Assembly (NCBI GenBank): GCA_020628305.1 | Contig: JAHDFH010000010.1 | Location: forward strand, 10,362-49,187 | DNA: 38,826 nt | Source of the DNA: Acidimicrobiales bacterium | GTDB lineage: Bacteria; Actinomycetota; Acidimicrobiia; Acidimicrobiales; SZUA-35 | Direction: 5' to 3' | Part shown: piece by piece, positions 27,610-34,464 of the stretch | Numbering within the stretch: the stretch's first letter is position 1 | Layout: each line of letters starts with the position of its first letter | Made by a program: the position numbers and the translations under genes | The notes under the pieces: generated by a model | What the model saw: only the letters and a program-made list of their open reading frames with translations | What the model was told of the DNA's origin: nothing | Database searches by the model: none

Positions 27610-27696
27610 ATGTCTAAGCGAAGAAGAAAAAAACGATTGCTCGCTAGAAGGAAGAAAGCCAACCACGGCAGAAAACCTACCGTTGGCAGAAACTAG
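27610..27696 (+). CDS. bL37-like mini ribosomal protein
   Basis: Manual translation: MSKRRRKKRLLARRKKANHGRKPTVGRN*, 28 aa. Resembles mycobacterial bL37 (about 24 aa, ...KANHGKRPN). Missing from the ORF track because of size. Confidence 0.75.
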   Translation: MSKRRRKKRLLARRKKANHGRKPTVGRN

Positions 27697-28048
27697 CCCC
27701 GTACTTGTTTACGACGGCGACTGCGGTTTCTGCACTCACTGGGCTAAGAGACTAAAGCAAGTTGGCAACGGCTTTGCTATTTCATCTTGGCAAACTTTCG
27801 ACCTTGAATCCATAGGATTGTCCGAAGCGCAAGCTTCTACTTCGGTGTACTTCCATGACGGAACATCTAACTTTGCCGGCACGCAGGCTTTCGCCAAGTG
27901 TTTACTACACACCAACTCTAAGCTGCTCAGGTTTTGTGGCAGAGCCCTAGGTGTGCCACCACTGTCCACGCTTGGAAAGCTTCTTTATCCGGTTGTAGTG
28001 AAATACCGGCACAAACTTCCACCACGTTCTAGCAGCTGTAAGCTCTAA
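27683..28048 (+). CDS. DCC (DUF393) family thiol-disulfide oxidoreductase
   Basis: VLVYDGDCGFCTHWAKRL signature; TTG start overlapping the preceding mini-ORF. Confidence 0.88.
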   Translation: MAETSPVLVYDGDCGFCTHWAKRLKQVGNGFAISSWQTFDLESIGLSEAQASTSVYFHDGTSNFAGTQAFAKCLLHTNSKLLRFCGRALGVPPLSTLGKLLYPVVVKYRHKLPPRSSSCKL

Positions 28049-28076
28049 TCAGCTCTAGTCTCGATACGCTTAAGCA

Positions 28077-29078
28077 ATGCACGAGCCGCCACTCGACAAA
28101 CATGCTCTCATTCTCATAGGAGCCAATAATGATGCTCAACTTGCTGAGATCGACTTTGATTCTGCTGAAGAGGTAGAGACAGCAACATTAGGTAACGGCA
28201 CCGCCTGGATCCACACCACCAATTACCCTGTTACATTAAGCCGAATTGTTGCTGAAGGCCCAGCCGAAGCCACAGCAGCTCTTTGCGAACCGGATGCAAC
28301 AACCGAAGAAATTGTGGCAGCAGCCCTCAGATCAAAGCCGGTCTCTCACTTTATTACCCTTGACCGGACCGCCAGATCCGATTTATCATTCGAAGTCGCA
28401 TTTCAACCGATCATCAACCTTCAGAACAAACAGATCATTGGATATGAGGCGCTACTGCGAGCTCACTCAGCCACAGCTGTTCTCGATGGTGAGCAACTCG
28501 TGGCTAAAGCTCTCCACGAAGGCTGGATTAGCGAGTTAGACGAAATGGGAAGAGATCTGGCTCTCAAAGCGCTTGGAGATTGGCTGGGCGAGGGCCTACT
28601 TTTTCTAAATATATTGGCACCTGAAGGTATCTTCGACCTGACCGCTGCCCGCAAAAGCGTCACACGGGCCCAAGATATTGGTCTGGAACCAGATCAACTT
28701 GTATTTGAAACCGCTGAACGCAATCAATACACCAATATGAATCTTGTTTCTGCCCAGTTAAACAAACTCAGGGATATGGGGATTCGCTTGGCTGTGGACG
28801 ATCTTGGTGAGGGCTATTCTTCGTTGTTCGCAGCGGCATCTTTCAAACCAGATGTTCTGAAGATTTCTGGCGAACTTGTGCAGCAGCTCCCTTCAGATGA
28901 AGCTATTGCTACGATCAGTGCTGTGGTGGGATTAGCCCATCAAACTGGAGCGTGGGTTATAGCAGAAAAAGTAGAAACGTCACGCCAAGAACAGGTCCTG
29001 ACGGAGCTGGAAGTGGACTGGGCTCAAGGACATAAGTACGGTGCTGCAGTGTCACCGGACCTAATTGCTAATCAATAG
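28077..29078 (+). CDS. EAL domain protein (putative c-di-GMP phosphodiesterase)
   Basis: FQPIINLQNKQIIGYEALLRA, FETAER, AVDDLGEGYSSL, DVLKIS, WVIAEKVET, QGHKYG. Confidence 0.9.
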   Translation: MHEPPLDKHALILIGANNDAQLAEIDFDSAEEVETATLGNGTAWIHTTNYPVTLSRIVAEGPAEATAALCEPDATTEEIVAAALRSKPVSHFITLDRTARSDLSFEVAFQPIINLQNKQIIGYEALLRAHSATAVLDGEQLVAKALHEGWISELDEMGRDLALKALGDWLGEGLLFLNILAPEGIFDLTAARKSVTRAQDIGLEPDQLVFETAERNQYTNMNLVSAQLNKLRDMGIRLAVDDLGEGYSSLFAAASFKPDVLKISGELVQQLPSDEAIATISAVVGLAHQTGAWVIAEKVETSRQEQVLTELEVDWAQGHKYGAAVSPDLIANQ

Positions 29079-30024
29079 TTGAACTAAGTCTTGATCCATA
29101 GTGGCTGATTACCTCGGCTGCAGCTTTGATAGCTAGCTCTAAACAAGCTTCTAGCTCCCATTCTTGGATCAAACCATGCAAGAATCCGGCTGCGAACTGA
29201 TCCCCCGCTCCCGTTGAATCAACTAGCTGCTCAGGGACTATCGCCGAAACTGTGACAGATGTTCCCTGAGTAAATGCTGTTGCCCCTTGAGCCCCCGCAG
29301 TCCTAATCACGAGTTTCCCAGCCGCTGTGAGTTCTTGAATTTTTTGCTCAACATGTTCAGCTCCGTAGAGCTGCACAAACTCAGCCGTATTGCCAAAGAC
29401 CGCATCGATGGAGTTATCAATTAGGTCAGCTACTTCAAGCTCGTGACGTTCAATACAAAAAGTATCCGATAGGGACAACGCAATCGTGCAATCTTTCTTA
29501 ACTGAGTTCATTGCTGTGTTAATAGCGTCTTTAGCACTTGCTTTGTCCCAGAGATAAAGTTCCCAAAATAGGTAGTCCGCACTTGCCAGAGCTTGGAGTT
29601 GCAAGTCAGTGACGCTAAGGTTGCTTGCTTCGCCCAAGAAAGTGTTCATTGTTCGTTGGCCATCGGGTGAAACCAAAATCATAGAAGTGCCCGTGGCTGT
29701 TTGACTCAGGACAGGTCTAGAGAGAAAATTTACTCCAGCCTGCTTTGTCGACTCTTGATAAATATCTCCGAGCTGATCATCGGCTATCCGCCCAATAAAA
29801 CTAGCCGAAGAGCCAAGCATGGCCAGACCAGCCGCTGTGTTCGCTGCAGAGCCTCCGGCAGTGTAATTTGGGTCAGTTGCAAGAGCCAGCAGTTGGTCTC
29901 TGCGAGTCTGGTCTATAAGGTTCATCGATCCCGGAACAAGCTCGAGCTCGGCAATTACACTTTGCTCAACTGGAAAGATTACATCGACGATGGCGTTACC
30001 GATGCAGACAATTGATTTGGTCAC
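29068..30024 (-). CDS. PfkB family carbohydrate/adenosine kinase
   Basis: VCIGNAIVDVIFPV, TAGGSAANTAAGLAMLG, DSTGAGDQFAAGFLHGL. Confidence 0.92.
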   Translation of the reverse strand: MTKSIVCIGNAIVDVIFPVEQSVIAELELVPGSMNLIDQTRRDQLLALATDPNYTAGGSAANTAAGLAMLGSSASFIGRIADDQLGDIYQESTKQAGVNFLSRPVLSQTATGTSMILVSPDGQRTMNTFLGEASNLSVTDLQLQALASADYLFWELYLWDKASAKDAINTAMNSVKKDCTIALSLSDTFCIERHELEVADLIDNSIDAVFGNTAEFVQLYGAEHVEQKIQELTAAGKLVIRTAGAQGATAFTQGTSVTVSAIVPEQLVDSTGAGDQFAAGFLHGLIQEWELEACLELAIKAAAEVISHYGSRLSSTID

Positions 30025-30043
30025 GGTTTCCTCAGGATAATTT

Positions 30044-30061
30044 AATTACATCGTTGTAATT
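30044..30061. promoter_or_regulatory. Inverted repeat AATTACA-TCGT-TGTAATT, putative operator
   Basis: Perfect 7-bp arms, 20 bp upstream of the PfkB start, in a divergent intergenic region. Confidence 0.4.
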
Positions 30062-30088
30062 TGTAGCTGCGATTACTACCATCAGTTA

Positions 30089-30250
30089 GGTCCTATTTTG
30101 AGTGTGACGAAGGCGGGTTCCAACTTAAACAGGTCGAGGTTTGAATGATGAAAGACTTATGCGCTGGCTTTCTAAAATCTCACCCAAGGGTCCCGCCGAC
30201 CCAGTCATACTGTCTGAAACCTACCTCCGTCACGACCTAAAATACAGGCC
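30089..30250 (+). ncRNA. Candidate structured RNA, 6S-like architecture (strand tentative)
   Basis: Ends pair over about 25 nt: 30089-30113 with 30224-30250, including ATTTT/TAAAA and GTGACG/CGTCAC. Inner GGCGGG/CCCGCC (30112-30117/30192-30197). Small hairpin CAGT-CAT-ACTG (30202-30212) on the 3' side of a bubble. Possible promoter TTGTAA-N18-TACCAT just upstream. Confidence 0.45.
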
Positions 30251-30351
30251 AGCGGCCAAGGGTAGACTCGTTAGGCTGTGGATTAAAACTTGACAACCTG
30301 TGGATTTCGTTGTTTTCCATTTTGACCTATGCAGACGAGTAAGCTAGCTGA

Positions 30352-31002
30352 ATGAATCTGGCGCTGCTTACAAACGAGGCTGAAGTTGCCGAGTTTCTGC
30401 AGACCCACAACCCTATTCCCAAGGTCGGGTTGTTCACCAACATGGTTATGTCTATAAACGGCTCCTATTCACAATCCAGCACTTCACAGCTTTTGAGTGA
30501 TCCAATAGATCGGATAATGCTTAAATATCTGCGGGAACAGGCTGATCTTCTACTTGTTGGAGCAGCGACTATAAGGTCAGAAAACTACCAACCACCACAG
30601 AAACTCGATGGCACTCCCCTGCCTCTGGCCATCATAAGCAAGTCTAAGTATCCGCCAACAAACTTCTCATTGACTAGTGCAAATCCAATGATGCTATCCC
30701 CTAAGACTGGCAGCCAAGTCGACCTAGTTGCGGCAATAGCTAAACTTCGCGAGGCGGGTTATGAAAAAATTCTGTCTGAAGGAGGGCCATCGATAATCTC
30801 GCAACTACACAGACTTGACCTAGTAGATGTGAGCTATCGCACGATAAGCCCGGTCCTAGCATCCGATCCAACTCCATCAATCCAGGGCGCACACCCAGAT
30901 CACCTTGTACCACAACAGCTACGTTATATTGCTCAAAGTGAGGAAGGTTTGCTTTTCACACGCTGGGACAAAGGCTATACACCTGGTATCAAGACAACCT
31001 GA
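30352..31002 (+). CDS. RibD C-terminal-domain (pyrimidine/dihydrofolate reductase-like) protein
   Basis: MVMSINGSYS, LREQADLLLVGAATIRSENYQP, ILSEGGPSIISQL. Confidence 0.88.
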   Translation: MNLALLTNEAEVAEFLQTHNPIPKVGLFTNMVMSINGSYSQSSTSQLLSDPIDRIMLKYLREQADLLLVGAATIRSENYQPPQKLDGTPLPLAIISKSKYPPTNFSLTSANPMMLSPKTGSQVDLVAAIAKLREAGYEKILSEGGPSIISQLHRLDLVDVSYRTISPVLASDPTPSIQGAHPDHLVPQQLRYIAQSEEGLLFTRWDKGYTPGIKTT

Positions 31003-31370
31003 CCAACTTCAATCTCAGCTGAACCATTGAGAGCTATGAGCTGTGCAACCATCTCACGGGGGTCACCTTCGACATGATTACTTGCTATCGACCATAGAGA
31101 ATCACCCTCTTGAACTAGATAGCTTTGTGAAATCTGTGCGCTCACAACCCCGAGTGTTGGCTGGGAAACCTGCGGAGGGTTAAATTGTGCGCTACGAAGG
31201 CTGATAAAGGCTACCGAAACTGCAACCAACCCTATAAACCCAAACACAATGGCTCGAACGAACTGCACTTGCGATTCGGTTCGATGTGGCGCCACCGGAG
31301 GCACAAGCTGCAAATGAGTTGAGCGATTTCTGATACTTGTTTGTTGGGGATTTATGAAAGTTGCTACCAT
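30975..31370 (-). CDS. LysM protein with one TM; candidate YneA/DivS/ChiZ-type SOS division inhibitor
   Basis: TM segment (FVRAIVFGFIGLVAVSVAFISL) then LysM (SYLVQEGDSLWSIASNHVEGDPREMVAQLIALNGSAEIEVGQVVLIPG). Divergent from lexA, as in Bacillus and Actinobacteria. Confidence 0.75.
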   Translation of the reverse strand: MVATFINPQQTSIRNRSTHLQLVPPVAPHRTESQVQFVRAIVFGFIGLVAVSVAFISLRSAQFNPPQVSQPTLGVVSAQISQSYLVQEGDSLWSIASNHVEGDPREMVAQLIALNGSAEIEVGQVVLIPGV

Positions 31371-31388
31371 GCTCAGATCATTGCACGA

Positions 31389-31405
31389 GGGTCTGACATT
31401 TTGCT
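31389..31405 (-). promoter_or_regulatory. Candidate SOS-like operator copy 1, upstream of the LysM gene
   Basis: Minus-strand AGCAAAATGTCAGACCC; matches the rmuC upstream copy with one difference. Confidence 0.4.
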
Positions 31406-31441
31406 CCGCAAAGCCTATTATCAGCTATTTAAGTAGGATTT

Positions 31442-31458
31442 AGCAGGCTGACGGACCC
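31442..31458 (+). promoter_or_regulatory. Candidate SOS-like operator copy 2, upstream of lexA
   Basis: AGCAGGCTGACGGACCC, same orientation relative to its gene; 12/17 identical to copy 1. Confidence 0.35.
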
Positions 31459-31542
31459 TAGGGCTATGCTAAGGTAACTCGGCCATTGGCCCACTTTATG
31501 CCGCTTGAACGTTGAACGGCTAACAAGGCAAGGTATTTCCAC

Positions 31543-32178
31543 ATGGAACATCCAGAACTTTCAAATAGACAAACAAAAATTCTTGAATTCATTCAGGAAC
31601 AGATCAAACAGCGAGGGTTTCCCCCTTCAGTGAGAGAGATCGCAGCAAGCATTGGAGTCAGCTCCTCCTCGACGGTTCACTCGTATTTGAACAAGCTTAT
31701 TGAAATGGGCTATCTCGAGAAAGATCCCTCTACTCCCCGGGCCCTACGGCTATCGTGGGATCCTCTTAGCGGCGCGTCAGAAGTTGAGCGTCGTCCAGTT
31801 TCATTCGTTCCTTTAGTTGGAGAGGTTGCTGCTGGTACAGATGTCATCGCTCAGGAGAACATCGAGCAGACATTGCCTATCCCAACAGATCTGGCTAGTG
31901 ACGGAGATCTTTTTATGCTTAAGGTCAAAGGCGATTCCATGATCGAAGACGGCATCTTCGACGGAGATTTTATTGTTGCACAAGTAAGCCAGGAGTTTAA
32001 GAATGGCGACGTTGTCATTGCAGGTATTCCTGGCGAAGAGGCAACTATTAAACGATTAAGGAAGACTAAGTCAGCCATCCACTTAATCCCGGCCAATAAG
32101 AAGTTAGAGATTATGAAGTTCGATCCATCCGAGGTCACCCTTTACGGTAAGGCAGTGACTGTCATAAGGCAGCTCTAG
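31543..32178 (+). CDS. lexA: LexA repressor
   Basis: LSNRQTKILEFIQEQIKQRGFPPSVREIAASIGVSSSSTVHSYLNKLIEMGYL, cleavage region VGEVAAGTDV, KGDSMIEDGIFDGDFIVAQ, EATIKRL. Confidence 0.97.
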   Translation: MEHPELSNRQTKILEFIQEQIKQRGFPPSVREIAASIGVSSSSTVHSYLNKLIEMGYLEKDPSTPRALRLSWDPLSGASEVERRPVSFVPLVGEVAAGTDVIAQENIEQTLPIPTDLASDGDLFMLKVKGDSMIEDGIFDGDFIVAQVSQEFKNGDVVIAGIPGEEATIKRLRKTKSAIHLIPANKKLEIMKFDPSEVTLYGKAVTVIRQL

Positions 32179-33233
32179 GAAGTTAACAAATTTTCTAGCG
32201 TCCTGTATGTCTTGTCTAAAAAGTCTGCAGAACAGTTTTCATCAGGAGCGTGAGAAACTAGTGGGTCTCCTGGGCCGAGGTTTATTGCTGGAATACCCAG
32301 GCCTGTGAATCTGGCAACATCTGTCCATCCCAACTTAGCCTTGGCTTCGATATCGTTTTCTTTAACAAGCTTTTGGAAAATCGGGTAGTCCATGTATGGC
32401 AGACAAGCTGGAGAGTTATCAACCACTACCATTTTGTCTGACGACTCAAGATATGGACCAAGCAGCTCTCTAACGAACGCTTCTGCCTGACCGGGGGTGC
32501 GATCCGGTGCGTACCGGTAATGGATTTCAAGCACAACCGAGTCTGGAACAACGTTGCCAGCAACTCCGCCTTCTACTTTGACCGCCTGAATAGCCTCACA
32601 AAAGGTGCAGCCATCTATAGTTGGAGTTCTCACTTTGAACGCTTCAAGTTCGAACAGTATCGGAGCGAGTCGGTGGACGGCGTTGCGGCCCATCCAAGGC
32701 CTGGCGGTGTGGGCACGGACGCCTTCTAGCGTTAATCTAAACCTCATAGTGCCTTGGCAGCCTGCTTCAATCGCAGCAGCAGTGGGCTCGCCCAAGATGG
32801 CGCAATCAGCTTCGAGCAGGTCAGGACGATGTTGGATGAGTTCGTTGAGCCCACTGTGTACCTCAGCTACCTCTTCACGAGCATAGAACACATAGGTAAC
32901 ATCCATTGCTGGTTCAGCCAGGTTCCGAGCAAGCTCTAAAAACACAGCCAATCCGCTTTTCATATCAGAGGCACCAATTCCCCAGACGCTACCATTCTTT
33001 ATAACTGCTTTTTCGTTGTTATTCGGAACGACGGTGTCGGTGTGTCCTGCGAGAATAATCCGCTTATCTCTACCAAGGGATGTTCTTGCTACAAGGTTGT
33101 CACCGACTCTGATGACTTCTAGATGATCAAGTTTGTTAAGTTCAGCCTCTAGCCAAGTCACAAACTCAGCTTCTTCAAACGAAACTGATGGACGGTTTAT
33201 CAAATCTGCTGTAACTTCTAGCAACCTACTCAC
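32175..33233 (-). CDS. dapE: Succinyl-diaminopimelate desuccinylase (M20 peptidase family)
   Basis: ILAGHTDTVVPNN, WGIGASDMKSGLAVFLELA, YAREEVAEVHSGL, LGEPTAAAIEAGCQGTMRFRLTLEGVRAHTARPWMGRNAVHR. Confidence 0.92.
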   Translation of the reverse strand: MSRLLEVTADLINRPSVSFEEAEFVTWLEAELNKLDHLEVIRVGDNLVARTSLGRDKRIILAGHTDTVVPNNNEKAVIKNGSVWGIGASDMKSGLAVFLELARNLAEPAMDVTYVFYAREEVAEVHSGLNELIQHRPDLLEADCAILGEPTAAAIEAGCQGTMRFRLTLEGVRAHTARPWMGRNAVHRLAPILFELEAFKVRTPTIDGCTFCEAIQAVKVEGGVAGNVVPDSVVLEIHYRYAPDRTPGQAEAFVRELLGPYLESSDKMVVVDNSPACLPYMDYPIFQKLVKENDIEAKAKLGWTDVARFTGLGIPAINLGPGDPLVSHAPDENCSADFLDKTYRTLENLLTS

Positions 33234-33403
33234 TAATGACTGATCCTACACGATGGGACGAGCCACAAACTACACAAGTCAAATTTCACCTTCGGAATTT
33301 CTCTCATGTAACCCACACGAGCAAAAAATCAATTTCAAACCTAGACTGAGCAACGCAGCTCAGACTCATGGTCTGAACCAAGATCTAACCCCGTAGGCAA
33401 ATA

Positions 33404-33847
33404 GTGAAAAGTAAAGCAACAAGCGTCAACGAGTATCTAAGTGAACTAGCTCCAGACAGGCGTAAAGAACTGTCAACTGTACGAGCGCAGATCATCAAAC
33501 ACTTAAACAAGGGATACGTCGAGACAATCAACTGGGGCATGATCACTTATGAAGTGCCACTCAAGACTTTTGCTGAGACCTATAACGGCAAGCCCTTGAT
33601 GTTTGCAGCCCTTGCAAATAACAAAGGCCACATGTCCTTGTATCTCACAACAATCTACGCAGATCCAGATATGAAGAACTGGCTAGTTCACTCCTTCGAA
33701 GAAGCTGGATTGAAACTAGATATGGGCGAGTCGTGCATTCGCTTCAAGACTGCTGCTGATTTGCCCCTTGAAGCGATTGGCGAATTGATCTCCAAAACGA
33801 CAGTTGATGAGTTTGTTGCATATTTCAAACGCAAACGAGGCAAGTGA
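33404..33847 (+). CDS. DUF1801 (YdhG-like) domain protein
   Basis: VNEYLSELAPDRRKELSTVRAQI...ETINWGMITYEVP; GTG start. Confidence 0.82.
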   Translation: MKSKATSVNEYLSELAPDRRKELSTVRAQIIKHLNKGYVETINWGMITYEVPLKTFAETYNGKPLMFAALANNKGHMSLYLTTIYADPDMKNWLVHSFEEAGLKLDMGESCIRFKTAADLPLEAIGELISKTTVDEFVAYFKRKRGK

Positions 33848-33849
33848 AC

Positions 33850-34437
33850 TCACATTCCGTGAGCGTACTCCTCTACGTTTAGTGCTTCAATATCTCGTAG
33901 CGGTTTCATAGCCTGGGCATACTCAAGTAAGGCGTTGAGAGAAAAATCAGTTCTTCTAGAATCGTAGGCATCAGCGGAGATATCCCCTTTAAACAGTGTG
34001 TTAACCTTCCGCAAAATCAGATGATCAGGAATGTAGACAACTTTAGTGTTTTTGTACGAGCTACTTCGCAGATCGGTCACCGGATAAGAACCACTCCGGC
34101 CCGCCGACACCGAGACTATGAGAGCTGGTTTGTGAGCCAGTCCAGAGACTGAAGTCAGCATTACTTTCAGCGCTGGAGATGCCATACCTCCCCACTCCGG
34201 AGTAACAAAGATAAATCCATCAGCGCTTTCTGCCTCGGCAGACACAGACTTTACTAATTCACCAGCTCCATCAACATTGCCCCAAACGTCATCCAAAATG
34301 GTTGTGAACGGTGTTTCAAACAAATCAACAATCACTGTTTCGATCTTACGCCCATGTAGCCGGCGCTCTAATTCGTCAGTTATTCGTCGGCTTTCAGAAC
34401 CGCTGCGAGTACTGCTCGAGACGAGAAGAATTTTCAT
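33850..34437 (-). CDS. NADPH-dependent FMN reductase family protein
   Basis: LLVSSSTRSGSESRRI, DGFIFVTPEWGGMASPALKVMLT, PALIVSVSAGRSGSY. Confidence 0.86.
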   Translation of the reverse strand: MKILLVSSSTRSGSESRRITDELERRLHGRKIETVIVDLFETPFTTILDDVWGNVDGAGELVKSVSAEAESADGFIFVTPEWGGMASPALKVMLTSVSGLAHKPALIVSVSAGRSGSYPVTDLRSSSYKNTKVVYIPDHLILRKVNTLFKGDISADAYDSRRTDFSLNALLEYAQAMKPLRDIEALNVEEYAHGM

Positions 34438-34464
34438 GAGCCAAACTATAGCTCACGCAATGAA

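Noticed and set aside
28077-29078. EAL protein as a degenerate, inactive c-di-GMP receptor
   Set aside because: EAL, the NxxxE-type Asn, ET, DDxG, K, AExVE and QG positions all look kept, so activity cannot be dismissed from sequence.
30025-30351. FMN riboswitch controlling the RibD-like gene
   Set aside because: None of the conserved RFN-element segments (such as GGGGCAGGGTGAAATTCCC or the GCCCGCGAGC-like block) are visible.
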